Counted from the first letter of the stretch, positions 7,435 to 15,258 are shown. The stretch: 64,000 bases of DNA from Eubacteriales bacterium (GCA_030533415.1 JAUNJE010000008.1:1-64000); one strand, 5' to 3'. Made by a program: numbers and translations. Notes: a model not told the origin generated them from the letters alone.

Positions 7435-7976
7435 CCTGCTTTATCTCCGGCGGCGCCAAGAACGGGAAATCGACGCTTGCCCAGAATCTTGCGGTACGCC
7501 TGGCCGAAGGCGGCAAGCACTATTATATTGCCACCATGATTCCCGTAGACGAGGAGGACCGGGAACGGATCCGCCGCCATATTGCCGACCGGGACGGACT
7601 GGGCTTTGAGACCATCGAATGCGGAAAAAATATCCTGTCCTGTCTGGACAGGGCCGATCCCAATGGCACCTTTCTTCTGGACAGCGCCACGGCCCTGCTG
7701 ATGAATGAACTGTTTCCGGTGGAGAAAAATTACGAAATGGATCTTCCGGCGGCATACCGCTGCGCAGAGGATTTGTGCACCTTCGCAAAATCCGTCCGCA
7801 ACGCGGTGATCGTCAGCGACTATATCTATTCTGACGCGGTGCGCTACGATGCCGTCACCGAGACCTACCGCAAGTGTCTTGCGGATATCGACCGCAGTCT
7901 GGCCGGGGTCTGCGATACGGTGGTGGAGGTCGCCGGGGCGCAGGTAATTCTGCATAAGGGGGAATTGACGCTATGA
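7431..7976 (+). CDS. cobU: Adenosylcobinamide kinase / guanylyltransferase
   Basis: Phosphorylates adenosylcobinamide and transfers GMP to give AdoCbi-GDP. The 181-residue protein opens with the P-loop SGGAKNGKST, and IVSDYIYSDAVRYD with the following RKCLADIDRSLAGVCDTVVEV matches the CobU C-terminal half. The start overlaps the cobT stop (ATGA). A kinase for cobinamide means that incomplete corrinoids are salvaged, in keeping with the absence of ring-building genes nearby. Confidence 0.93.
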   Translation: MTCFISGGAKNGKSTLAQNLAVRLAEGGKHYYIATMIPVDEEDRERIRRHIADRDGLGFETIECGKNILSCLDRADPNGTFLLDSATALLMNELFPVEKNYEMDLPAAYRCAEDLCTFAKSVRNAVIVSDYIYSDAVRYDAVTETYRKCLADIDRSLAGVCDTVVEVAGAQVILHKGELTL

Positions 7977-8707
7977 AACGGTATCTGCATGCCATTGCCA
8001 TGAGTCAGAGCATGTTCTGCGCGATTCCCTGTCCCTGGAATATCTGGGATGAGGATGCCAGGGACAAAATGCTTTTGATGCTGCCCTTTGTGGGGTTGGA
8101 GATCGGCATTCTTTGGGCGGGGCTGGCATGGCTTTCCCGGTTTCTGGGCCTGCCTGCGCTGGTCAGGGGGCTGATTTTGTGCGCCTACCCGTATCTTGTT
8201 ACGGGATATATCCATTTGGACGGTTTCATGGACGTAACGGACGCGGTGAAATCCTGCCGCGGTCTGGAGCGCAGGCGGGAGATCCTGAAGGATTCCCATG
8301 TGGGCTCTTTTGCGGTTATTGGCCTGTGTCTGCTGCTGCTGGCCCAATTTGTTCTGTTCGCGGAGGGCGATGGGGATTTCCGGTTTTTGATTTTCCTTCC
8401 GGCGGTCAGCCGCTGCTGCTCCTGCCTGGCGGTGACTGGCTTGCGGCCCATGTCCACCAGCCAGTATGCCGCCCAGAACAGGCCGAAATCCCATCTTGTG
8501 GCATTGGCGGTGATGCTGTGCATATTTGTCGCAGCGGACTTTCTGGTCTGCGGCAGATATGGCTTGACGCTGGTGGGTTGCCTGGTGGGATTTGGGATCG
8601 CCCTGAGGCATGGCTACCGCTCTCTGGACGGGATGAACGGCGATATTTCCGGTTACGCGCTGACCATCGGGGAATTGTGGGCAATTGCGGTATATGCACT
8701 GCTGTAA
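7973..8707 (+). CDS. cobS: Adenosylcobinamide-GDP ribazoletransferase (cobalamin synthase)
   Basis: A membrane enzyme that joins AdoCbi-GDP and alpha-ribazole (phosphate). The protein has 244 residues and several hydrophobic helices. The conserved acidic motif GYIHLDGFMDVTDAVKSC lies near residue 80, and RPMSTSQYAA follows further on. It overlaps cobU by four bases. Confidence 0.93.
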   Translation: MKRYLHAIAMSQSMFCAIPCPWNIWDEDARDKMLLMLPFVGLEIGILWAGLAWLSRFLGLPALVRGLILCAYPYLVTGYIHLDGFMDVTDAVKSCRGLERRREILKDSHVGSFAVIGLCLLLLAQFVLFAEGDGDFRFLIFLPAVSRCCSCLAVTGLRPMSTSQYAAQNRPKSHLVALAVMLCIFVAADFLVCGRYGLTLVGCLVGFGIALRHGYRSLDGMNGDISGYALTIGELWAIAVYALL

Positions 8708-8718
8708 GGAGGCAGATT

Positions 8719-9093
8719 ATGGTTTTGATTATCGGCGGAGCCTATCAGGGGAAGCTGGATTTTGCGAAAGAGGCCTTTTCCGTAGCGCAGGAGGATGTGT
8801 ATTCCTGTTCCGGCCCGGAAATCGACTTTTCCAGGCGGTGTATTGACCGTATTGAGGAATTTGCCTATGCCTGTGTGCAGCGGGGAACCGAGCCGAAGGC
8901 GTATTTTGAGGCTCATAAGGAACAGTGGCGGGACAGCATCCTGATTTGCCAGGACATTTCCTGCGGCGTCGTCCCCATGGATACGGACCAGCGGGAGTGG
9001 CGGCAGGCTGTGGGGCGGCTTTGCCAGTATCTCGCGGGAGAGGCCGGACGTGTCAGCAGAATCTTCTGCGGATTGGAGCAGAGGCTGAAATGA
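8719..9093 (+). CDS. Short CobU-like protein with degenerate P-loop
   Basis: A 124-residue relative of CobU. It starts MVLIIGGAYQGKLDFA, where the P-loop Ser/Thr is replaced by Leu, and ends with the CobU-like segment CGVVPMDTDQREWRQAVGRLCQYLA. The middle of CobU, with the histidine used for GMP transfer, is missing or unrecognisable. AAGGAGG precedes the ATG. It may be a regulatory or scaffold subunit, a kinase with changed specificity, or a decaying duplicate. Intact reading frame and tight operon placement argue against decay. Confidence 0.75.
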   Translation: MVLIIGGAYQGKLDFAKEAFSVAQEDVYSCSGPEIDFSRRCIDRIEEFAYACVQRGTEPKAYFEAHKEQWRDSILICQDISCGVVPMDTDQREWRQAVGRLCQYLAGEAGRVSRIFCGLEQRLK

Positions 9094-9644
9094 CAATTTA
9101 TCTGATTCGCCACGGAAAAACCGAGGCCAACGAAAAGCGGCTGTATTGCGGCAGCACGGACCTGCCCCTGTCCGCCGCAGGGGCGGAGGAACTGCGGAGC
9201 CTGCACTATGCCATAGAAAACGTCCGCTTCCTGACCAGCGGCATGAAGCGGACGGAGCAGACCCTCCAAATCCTGTTTGGTCCGGTGGAGCATACCGTGG
9301 AGCCGGGACTTCGGGAAGTGGATTTCGGGATTTTCGAAATGCACAGCTACGATCAGCTGAAAAACAGCCCGGATTACCAAGCCTGGATTTCCGGGGACAA
9401 TGAAGCAAACACACCGCCGGGCGGGGAAAGCGGCAATCAGATGCGCAGGCGTGTGCTTGCCGCCTTTTCGGCGGTTCAGCAGTTTCGGCAGGATACGGCC
9501 ATTGTGACCCATGGCGGCGTCATTGCGGCGATCATGGCGGAGCTGTTCCCGGAGGAGAACAAGAACCGCTACCAATGGCAGCCGAAGAACGGATATGGAT
9601 ACGCCGTCAGCGGCAGCCGATATTGGGCAATTCCAGAGGAATAA
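9090..9644 (+). CDS. cobC: Histidine phosphatase, probable alpha-ribazole phosphatase
   Basis: A 184-residue phosphoglycerate-mutase-like phosphatase with the catalytic LIRHGKTEAN at residues 5-14 and the second histidine in VTHGGV. In a cobamide operon the expected substrate is alpha-ribazole 5'-phosphate or cobalamin 5'-phosphate, completing nucleotide loop assembly. The start overlaps the previous stop (ATGA). A strong hairpin follows directly, so this is the last gene of the operon. The fold is certain, the substrate inferred. Confidence 0.85.
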   Translation: MTIYLIRHGKTEANEKRLYCGSTDLPLSAAGAEELRSLHYAIENVRFLTSGMKRTEQTLQILFGPVEHTVEPGLREVDFGIFEMHSYDQLKNSPDYQAWISGDNEANTPPGGESGNQMRRRVLAAFSAVQQFRQDTAIVTHGGVIAAIMAELFPEENKNRYQWQPKNGYGYAVSGSRYWAIPEE

Positions 9645-9646
9645 AA

Positions 9647-9680
9647 AATGGACGCAAGCTGCTTTTTGCTTGCGTCCATT
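9647..9680. terminator. Bidirectional terminator between cobC and cysK
   Basis: A 13-pair stem AATGGACGCAAGC/GCTTGCGTCCATT with an eight-base loop, T-rich on both sides. It separates the converging cob operon and cysK. Confidence 0.85.
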
Positions 9681-9698
9681 TATTGTCAATATTTTGCT

Positions 9699-10631
9699 TT
9701 AATCAGCGAAAAGCGGGGTGGAGAGGTAACGGTCGCCGGTGTCCGGCAGCAGGGCCACGATGGTTTTGCCCTTGTTTTCCGGCCGCTTGGCAAGCTGGAG
9801 GGCTGCCCAAACCGCCGCACCGGAGGAAATGCCCACCAGTACGCCCTCGGCTTTGCCGATCTTTTTGCCGGTTGCGAAGGCGTCCTCGTTTGTAACCGGG
9901 ATGACTTCGTCATAGACTGCGGTATTCAGTACATCCGGCACAAATCCGGCACCGATGCCCTGAATCTTGTGAGAGCCGGGAGTACCTTTGCTCAGGACAG
10001 GGGACCCGGCAGGCTCCACCGCCACAATCCGCACATTGGGGTTCCGGCTCTTGAGATATTCGCCCACGCCGGTGACGGTGCCGCCGGTGCCGACACCTGC
10101 CACGAAGATATCCACCTTGCCGTCGGTGTCATCCCAGATCTCAGGGCCGGTGGTGGCTTTGTGAATGGCGGGATTGGCGGGGTTGACGAACTGGCCGGGA
10201 ATGAAGCTGTTGGGAATCTCCTCTGCCAGCTCGTCGGCCTTGGCAATGGCGCCCTTCATGCCTTTGGCGCCATCCGTCAGCACCAGTTCCGCGCCATAGG
10301 CCTTCATCAGCTGGCGGCGTTCCACGCTCATGGTTTCCGGCATGACGATGATGATCCGGTAGCCCCGGGCGGCGGCAACGGAGGCCAAGCCGATGCCAGT
10401 GTTGCCGGAGGTAGGTTCGATGATCACGCTGCCAGGCTTCAGCTTACCGCTGGCCTCGGCGTCATCGATCATGGCTTTTGCAATGCGGTCCTTTACAGAG
10501 CCGGCGGGGTTGAAATATTCCAGCTTGGCCAGAAGCTTGACATCCAGGCCTTCGGACTGCTCAAGGTGTACCAGTTCCAGCAGGGGCGTTTTACCGATCA
10601 GCTGATCGGCGGATGTATAAATTTTACTCAT
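9699..10631 (-). CDS. cysK: Cysteine synthase A (O-acetylserine sulfhydrylase)
   Basis: A PLP enzyme that makes cysteine from O-acetylserine and sulfide in the cytoplasm. The 310 residues include the PLP lysine in PAGSVKDR, the substrate loop EPTSGNTG and the phosphate-binding [10 protein letters not shown]. The ATG at 10631 is preferred over an upstream TTG because AGGAGG lies eight bases before it. Its promoter at 10750-10778 is a perfect consensus and lies back to back with an Rrf2 regulator gene, the likely controller. Confidence 0.95.
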   Translation of the reverse strand: MSKIYTSADQLIGKTPLLELVHLEQSEGLDVKLLAKLEYFNPAGSVKDRIAKAMIDDAEASGKLKPGSVIIEPTSGNTGIGLASVAAARGYRIIIVMPETMSVERRQLMKAYGAELVLTDGAKGMKGAIAKADELAEEIPNSFIPGQFVNPANPAIHKATTGPEIWDDTDGKVDIFVAGVGTGGTVTGVGEYLKSRNPNVRIVAVEPAGSPVLSKGTPGSHKIQGIGAGFVPDVLNTAVYDEVIPVTNEDAFATGKKIGKAEGVLVGISSGAAVWAALQLAKRPENKGKTIVALLPDTGDRYLSTPLFAD

Positions 10632-10719
10632 AATCAAATCCTCCTGATTTTTTCATATGGTTGTGGAAAACGGGAAGGCGGCCACAACATCGAAAGTGCG
10701 ACAGGTAATTTCTCATCTT

Positions 10720-10745
10720 AATTCCAACCTTTCCGATAGGAATAT
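10720..10745. promoter_or_regulatory. Possible Rrf2/CymR-type operator
   Basis: On the minus strand ATTCCTATCGGAA followed by AGGTTGGAATT lies just downstream of the cysK -10. It contains the inverted repeat TTCC-N4-GGAA and ends in GGAATT, which resembles known CymR boxes. The match is by eye. Confidence 0.4.
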
Positions 10746-10749
10746 ATGG

Positions 10750-10778
10750 ATTATATATCCAAGTGCGGGATTTGTCAA
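10750..10778 (-). promoter_or_regulatory. Perfect-consensus promoter of cysK
   Basis: On the minus strand: TTGACA, 17 bases, TATAAT. Such a strong promoter is likely held by a repressor, and a candidate operator lies directly downstream. Confidence 0.85.
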
Positions 10779-10802
10779 TAGCGAAATTCAAAAAAATTTA
10801 GG

Positions 10803-10831
10803 TTGATTCCCCACTAACCATGCTGTATAAT
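10803..10831 (+). promoter_or_regulatory. Promoter of the Rrf2 regulator
   Basis: TTGATT (10803-10808), 17 bases, TATAAT (10826-10831), followed by GGGAGG before the ATG at 10860. Confidence 0.8.
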
Positions 10832-10859
10832 AGGTTTATATGACAGGGAGGGTAAGAAT

Positions 10860-11291
10860 ATGCTGATTTCTACCAAGGGGCGCTATGCGCTGCGTGTTAT
10901 GATCGACCTGGCGGAGCACCGCTCAGATGACTTTGTCGCGCTGAAGGAGGTTGCGGACCGGCAGGGAATTTCGGAAAAATACCTGGAAAGCATTATTAGA
11001 ATGCTGGTCAAGGCGAAGGTCCTGGAAAGCCTGCGGGGAAAGGGCGGCGGATACCGTTTGAAAAAGTCTCCGGATGAATACACGGCGGGCAGCATTCTGC
11101 GGCTGACAGAGGACTCCCTTGCTCCGGTTTCCTGCCTGGAGGAGGATGCGGACCGGTGTCCGAGAATGACCCAGTGCCGCACGCGGGCGTTGTGGCAGGG
11201 GTTGGATAAGGTGATCAACGAGTATTTGGACAATGTAACGGTTGCCGATCTGATGGGGGATGATGTGGCAGGGGATGACTACGTCATCTGA
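10860..11291 (+). CDS. Rrf2-family regulator with IscR-type cysteines
   Basis: A 143-residue DNA-binding regulator. The N-terminal winged helix (MLISTKGRYALRVMIDLAEH onward, with the recognition part GISEKYLESIIRML) is typical of Rrf2. Three cysteines at residues 92, 100 and 106 lie where IscR binds a [2Fe-2S] cluster, which CymR lacks, so iron-sulfur or redox sensing is possible. It is divergent from cysK and upstream of a T-box transporter gene, so control of sulfur metabolism is the best guess. Confidence 0.85.
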   Translation: MLISTKGRYALRVMIDLAEHRSDDFVALKEVADRQGISEKYLESIIRMLVKAKVLESLRGKGGGYRLKKSPDEYTAGSILRLTEDSLAPVSCLEEDADRCPRMTQCRTRALWQGLDKVINEYLDNVTVADLMGDDVAGDDYVI

Positions 11292-11351
11292 CAGCCCGCT
11301 GGCATGGCGCGCTGTGCCAGGATAAATCCTATAAAACTGCTTCTTTGCTTC

Positions 11352-11380
11352 TTGACATTTGGAAAAACATCCCCTATAAT
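11352..11380 (+). promoter_or_regulatory. Perfect-consensus promoter of the T-box/symporter unit
   Basis: TTGACA, 17 bases, TATAAT, placed about 20 bases before the T-box stem I. Confidence 0.85.
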
Positions 11381-11399
11381 AACAAAAATAACAGTTAAA

Positions 11400-11668
11400 T
11401 GCGGTGAAGGAAAGAGTATCCCGTTTCGATGCCTTACAGAGAGTCTTCCCATGCTGAAAGAAGGCAGGCAGGCGGCGGGGGAACATGGTTCCGGAGCAGC
11501 GCGTCTGAGCGGTTGTTAGGGCGCGACGGGTCCGCCCGTTATTGCGGAGGGTATTGACGGATACCCGGGAATAAGGTTCCTGCCTTTGGCAGGAATGAAC
11601 AGAAGTGGTACCACGGGCTTTTCGCTCGTCTTCTATGGTTGGATAGAAGACGGGCGTTTATTTTTATT
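11400..11668 (+). ncRNA. T-box riboswitch, specifier read as ATG (Met)
   Basis: Stem I carries AGAGAG. The T-box AGAAGTGGTACCACG lies at 11601-11615, and a 13-pair terminator at 11624-11655 is followed by a T-rich tail. Pairing GGAA (11409-11412) with TTCC (11489-11492), and CCCG (11420) with CGGG (11476), leaves the specifier loop side GGAACATGG. By the usual rule of codon, purine, helix, the specifier is ATG (11485-11487). The antiterminator TGGT would pair with a tRNA having A73, as tRNA-Met does. The leader should let the symporter gene be read when charged tRNA is scarce. Confidence 0.85.
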
Positions 11669-11684
11669 AAGGGAGAGGTACAAC

Positions 11685-12917
11685 ATGAAAACAAAGAAAA
11701 CGGTCAACATCACCTTGGCGATTCTGGCGGGGCTGGTTCTGGGCATCCTGTTTGGACTGTTCATGCCCGGGCGGTATGATTTCCTGCTTCCCGCAGTGGA
11801 GCTGGTCAGCAGCCTTTATATGAACGCTCTGCGGATGATGATCTATCCGCTGGTGTTCTGCAGCCTGATTGTGGGCATTCAGGGCATCGGTTCTGTGGGT
11901 GCTACCGGCAAGATCGGCGGCCAGTCCGTGCTGTATTTCGCGGGAACGACTTTGTTTGCCAGCATCCTGGGTCTTTTCCTGCCCCAGCTGCTGGGACTGG
12001 GCAAGGGCGTTTCCATTCAGCTGGTGGAGTCCGACGTGGAGGCGGCGAAGTTTACCAGCCTGGTGGACACCGTCAAAAACCTGATTCCCTCCAATCCCGT
12101 GGCCTCTTTTGCCAGCGGCGATATGCTCCAGGTGCTGGTATTTGCCATCATCGTGGGAATTGCCTGCCTGACACTGGGAAAGAAGGCGGAGGCGGTGGTG
12201 AAGCTGTGTGAAGCCATGAATGAGGTCTGCATCAAGGTGGTTTCCTGGGTCATGTACTGCACCCCGGTGGGCGTCTTCTGCTCCATTGCCTCTGTCATGT
12301 ATGCCAATGGCGTTGACACCATGATTGCCCTGGGTCAGGTCCTGATCGCCCAGTATGTGACGTATTTAATCTATATTGTGCTGGTTTACGGCGGCATTGT
12401 GAAATTCATCGGCAAATATCCGGCGGGCAAGTTCTTTAAGACGGTCATGCCGGCGGCGCTGAATGCCTTCGGAACCTGCTCCAGTTCCGCGACGATTCCC
12501 ATCAGCAAGCGCTGTGCAGACGAGCTGGGAGTGCCCAATGAGATTTCTTCTCTGGCGCTTCCTCTGGGCGCGACCATCAACATGGATGCGGTGTCCATCA
12601 TCATGTCTTTTATGATCGTGTTCTTCGCCAATGCCTGCGGCGTGGAGCTGAACCTGGGAATGATGATCGTGATTATGCTGTCCAACACCCTGCTGTCCAT
12701 CGGTGCGCCCGGCGTCCCCGGCAGTGCCATTGCCTGCTTCGCCGCACTGTCCGCCATTGCGGGACTGCCTGCGGGGGTCATGGGTGTGTACATCAGTGTC
12801 AATACCCTGTGTGATATGGGAGCGACCTGCTGCAACGTGCTGGGAGACATTGCCTGCTCCGTTGCCATGAAGGAAACCGTCAAACTGAAGACACCTCAGA
12901 AGGCAAAGAAAAAGTAA
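11685..12917 (+). CDS. Dicarboxylate/amino acid:cation symporter (DAACS family)
   Basis: A 410-residue sodium- or proton-coupled transporter in the cytoplasmic membrane, with eight or more hydrophobic helices, the serine-rich hairpin NAFGTCSSSATIPIS near residue 265 and the conserved LPLGATINMDA. The family includes glutamate, serine/threonine and cystine (TcyP) carriers. Control by a T-box whose specifier reads ATG suggests methionine or a related sulfur amino acid, and cysK and an Rrf2 gene lie next door. GGGAGAGG precedes the ATG. Substrate is inference only. Confidence 0.88.
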   Translation: MKTKKTVNITLAILAGLVLGILFGLFMPGRYDFLLPAVELVSSLYMNALRMMIYPLVFCSLIVGIQGIGSVGATGKIGGQSVLYFAGTTLFASILGLFLPQLLGLGKGVSIQLVESDVEAAKFTSLVDTVKNLIPSNPVASFASGDMLQVLVFAIIVGIACLTLGKKAEAVVKLCEAMNEVCIKVVSWVMYCTPVGVFCSIASVMYANGVDTMIALGQVLIAQYVTYLIYIVLVYGGIVKFIGKYPAGKFFKTVMPAALNAFGTCSSSATIPISKRCADELGVPNEISSLALPLGATINMDAVSIIMSFMIVFFANACGVELNLGMMIVIMLSNTLLSIGAPGVPGSAIACFAALSAIAGLPAGVMGVYISVNTLCDMGATCCNVLGDIACSVAMKETVKLKTPQKAKKK

Positions 12918-12930
12918 ACCCTTTGATTAT

Positions 12931-12960
12931 CCGGAAGGTCCGGCAGGGCCTTCCGGTTTT
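12931..12960 (+). terminator. Terminator of the symporter gene
   Basis: CCGGAAGG pairs with CCTTCCGG around a ten-base loop, followed by TTTT. Confidence 0.8.
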
Positions 12961-12980
12961 CTGTGGTTTCCATATGTATA

Positions 12981-13059
12981 TTCAACCTCTCGTTGAGTGA
13001 AATACAACCGGCGATTCAACCAGCGCGTTATTGAATCAACCGTTTATATGGGGTATTGT
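12981..13059 (+). promoter_or_regulatory. MFS promoter with repeated TCAAC boxes
   Basis: TTGAAT (13031-13036), 17 bases, TATTGT (13054-13059). GATTCAA (13013-13019) and TTGAATC (13031-13037) form an inverted repeat that covers the -35. A second pair, TCAAC/GTTGA, lies at 12982-12996. This looks like a multi-site operator for an unlinked regulator. Confidence 0.6.
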
Positions 13060-13088
13060 GAAGGCATCAGAAAAAAGGAGCGATCTCT

Positions 13089-14303
13089 ATGCACAAAAAA
13101 CTTTGGAACAAGGACTATATTCTGATGCTTCAGGGCAGCGCCGTCAGCGCCATTGGCGATATCCTCTACAGCGTTGCCATTGGCTACTGGGTGTATGAAA
13201 AAACCGGTTCCAGTACATTGATGGGGATTATGTCCTCCATCTCCATGTTCATGACCATGTTTGTCATGCCCTTCAGCGGTACAGTTATTGACAAATGTGA
13301 CCGCAAGGGCATTATTGTGGGCATGGATGCCCTGCGGGGCGTCATCATGCTGGCTGTGGGCGGCCTGGCGTTCGCGGACAGGCTCAGCGTGCCCGTTGTG
13401 CTCACGGCGGCGTTTCTGGCCTCGGCCTGTGCCGTGTTCTTTAACCCGGCGGTATCCACCCTGATGATCGATATTATCCCCCATGACGACATGGTCCGGG
13501 GACAGTCGGTCAGCTCCGGTGTCAGTACCCTCCTGAACCTTGTGGGCAAAGCCCTCAGCGGTACCCTGGTGGCCTTCTTTGGCGTTCCGCTGATCATAGC
13601 CATCAACGGTGCTTCCTATTTGTTCTCCGCCTTTACGGAATTGTTTATCACCGTGCCTAAGACAAAACAGCAGGGGGAACAGGTCACGGTTAAGGGGGTT
13701 TTGAAGGATTTCGGAATTGCTGTCCGGGAGATCATGCACGACCGCTTTCTCAAGCTGTTTGTTCCCTGCGCGCTGATTTTGAATCTGCTTGGCGCGGGGC
13801 CGATGGCGCTGATGCTGCCTTTCGTGCTGGAAAAGGGATTCACCGTGGATATGTACGGGTATCTGATGTCCGTGGAAACGGCGGCGTCGCTGATCTGCGT
13901 GTGTCTGCTGGGAGTGATCAAGTTAAAACCCAGACACCGGTATTACGCTTTGAGCATCGGCTTTTTGTCCTCAGGCTTTTTTTATATCGCGGCGTATCTG
14001 GCTGAGAACTATGCCGCGTTGTGCACGCTGCTGTTTTTGGGAAACTTTGCCAATACCCTGGGGAACAGCATTTTCAACGCATCCCTGATGCTGGCGCTGC
14101 CGGAGGAGAACCGGGGCGGAATCCTCAGCTTTGTTATGGCGGCCTCTACCGGCGGAAGCGCCCTTTCGGCCGTACTCTTTGGAATCCTTTGTGATATATT
14201 CCCCGTGTACCTGGTTTTTACGGCGGGAAATGTTCTGACCATACTCCCGATGGTATACCTTTGCCTGCATAAGAATATGCGGGAATTCATTTTGAATAAC
14301 TGA
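13089..14303 (+). CDS. MFS exporter (MefA/enterobactin-exporter-like)
   Basis: A 404-residue membrane transporter with about twelve helices and the first-loop motif GTVIDKCDRKGI in the position of the MFS motif A. The layout (short N-terminus, MLQGSAVSAIGDILYSVAIGYWVYE) matches the MFS_3 group, which includes macrolide efflux and siderophore exporters. AAAAGGAG lies before the ATG. Its promoter is covered by inverted repeats, so expression is probably induced. The exported compound cannot be told from sequence. Confidence 0.85.
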   Translation: MHKKLWNKDYILMLQGSAVSAIGDILYSVAIGYWVYEKTGSSTLMGIMSSISMFMTMFVMPFSGTVIDKCDRKGIIVGMDALRGVIMLAVGGLAFADRLSVPVVLTAAFLASACAVFFNPAVSTLMIDIIPHDDMVRGQSVSSGVSTLLNLVGKALSGTLVAFFGVPLIIAINGASYLFSAFTELFITVPKTKQQGEQVTVKGVLKDFGIAVREIMHDRFLKLFVPCALILNLLGAGPMALMLPFVLEKGFTVDMYGYLMSVETAASLICVCLLGVIKLKPRHRYYALSIGFLSSGFFYIAAYLAENYAALCTLLFLGNFANTLGNSIFNASLMLALPEENRGGILSFVMAASTGGSALSAVLFGILCDIFPVYLVFTAGNVLTILPMVYLCLHKNMREFILNN

Positions 14304-14314
14304 TGGAAATCAAA

Positions 14315-14355
14315 AAACGCTGCCATCCCTGAATGCCGTCAGGGGGGCAGCGTTT
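14315..14355. terminator. Terminator between the MFS gene and the 34-residue ORF
   Basis: AAACGCTGCC/GGCAGCGTTT with an inner CCTGA/TCAGG helix. It could serve both converging genes. Confidence 0.75.
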
Positions 14356-14375
14356 CGTATGCTTTCCGCGGGTTT

Positions 14376-14480
14376 CTATATGAGGGCCTTCAATTGCTTT
14401 TTAGCGGTGAGAATACCGATTACCAAGCAGGTAAGCCCGGACAGCGCACACAAGGTTTGAATGAGTTCATTGTATCCCAT
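14376..14480 (-). CDS. Small membrane peptide, 34 residues
   Basis: The peptide begins MGYNELIQTLCALSGLTCLV and ends in a short Lys-rich tail (AKKQLKALI), a single membrane helix with a positive inside end. AAAGGAGG lies seven bases before the ATG. Upstream, a perfect TTGACA-17-TATAAT promoter and a 16-base palindrome make it hard to dismiss as chance. I recognise no family. The metal-type palindrome suggests that it is made under a specific stress or metal condition. Confidence 0.7.
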   Translation of the reverse strand: MGYNELIQTLCALSGLTCLVIGILTAKKQLKALI

Positions 14481-14500
14481 GGTGATACCTCCTTTGATTG

Positions 14501-14552
14501 GTTAGCATATGCTAACTAATGATATTATAACCCAATGGATGGGACTTGTCAA
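14501..14552 (-). promoter_or_regulatory. Perfect promoter with palindromic operator
   Basis: On the minus strand: TTGACA (14547-14552), 17 bases, TATAAT (14524-14529), then the perfect palindrome GTTAGCATATGCTAAC (14501-14516) across the start of transcription. The palindrome resembles the GTTAG...CTAAC type of DtxR-family metal regulators. Confidence 0.75.
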
Positions 14553-14563
14553 GGGGAAAAAGG

Positions 14564-14592
14564 TTTACTTTTCAGGAAATTCGCGGTATGAT
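14564..14592 (+). promoter_or_regulatory. Promoter of the LUD gene
   Basis: TTTACT, 17 bases, TATGAT, 22 bases before the ATG, with AGGAGGG between. It lies back to back with the small peptide promoter. Confidence 0.7.
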
Positions 14593-14614
14593 AATCCCAA
14601 AGGAGGGATTTTCC

Positions 14615-15253
14615 ATGACAGATCCAAAACAGGAATATGACAGGAAGCGGGCACAGGTGCTTCTGAAAAATCTCCGCAGCCGTCATTTTGAGGCATACTA
14701 CTGCGAAGACCGGGATCAGGCTCTGACAAAAGCCCTGGAGCTGATCCCCAAGGGGGCCAGCATAGGCTGGGGTGGCGCGCTGTCCGCGCGGCAGATCGGT
14801 CTGCTTGATGCGCTGAATGGGGGACAGTACCAGGCCATTGACCGGGACAAGGCGGCAACCCCGGAAGAGCGGGAGAAGGCGATGAAGCGGTGCCTCCTGG
14901 CGGATGTTTTCGTCACCGGGGCCAATGCACTGAGCCTGGATGGGCAGATGGTGAACATTGACGGCAACGGCAACCGGGTCGCCGCCATCGTATACGGCCC
15001 TGAGTCGGTGGTGGTCATTGCCGGCATGAACAAGGTCACGGACACGCTGGAGGATGCCATCCGCCGTGCCAGGACGGTGGCGGCGCCTATGAACAAGCAG
15101 CGCTTTCCCGCGCAGACACCTTGTGAAGTGACGGGGACTTGTGCCGACTGCAAAAGCGATGGCTGCATTTGCAACCAAATCCTGATCACCCGCAACTGCA
15201 AGCCCGCAGGGCGCATCAAGTTCATTTTGGTAGGGGAAACGTTGGGCTTCTGA
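14615..15253 (+). CDS. LUD domain protein (lactate utilization-like)
   Basis: A 212-residue protein of the LutB/LutC-type LUD family, with GASIGWGGALSARQIGLLD and FVTGANALSLDGQMVNIDGNGNRVAA characteristic of it. A cysteine cluster near the C-terminus (CEVTGTCADCKSDGCICNQ) could bind iron-sulfur or metal. Stand-alone LUD proteins of this size are common in clostridia and their reaction is not settled. It stands alone with its own promoter, convergent with D-lactate dehydrogenase, which hints at lactate or redox metabolism. Confidence 0.85.
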   Translation: MTDPKQEYDRKRAQVLLKNLRSRHFEAYYCEDRDQALTKALELIPKGASIGWGGALSARQIGLLDALNGGQYQAIDRDKAATPEEREKAMKRCLLADVFVTGANALSLDGQMVNIDGNGNRVAAIVYGPESVVVIAGMNKVTDTLEDAIRRARTVAAPMNKQRFPAQTPCEVTGTCADCKSDGCICNQILITRNCKPAGRIKFILVGETLGF

Positions 15254-15258
15254 TACTA

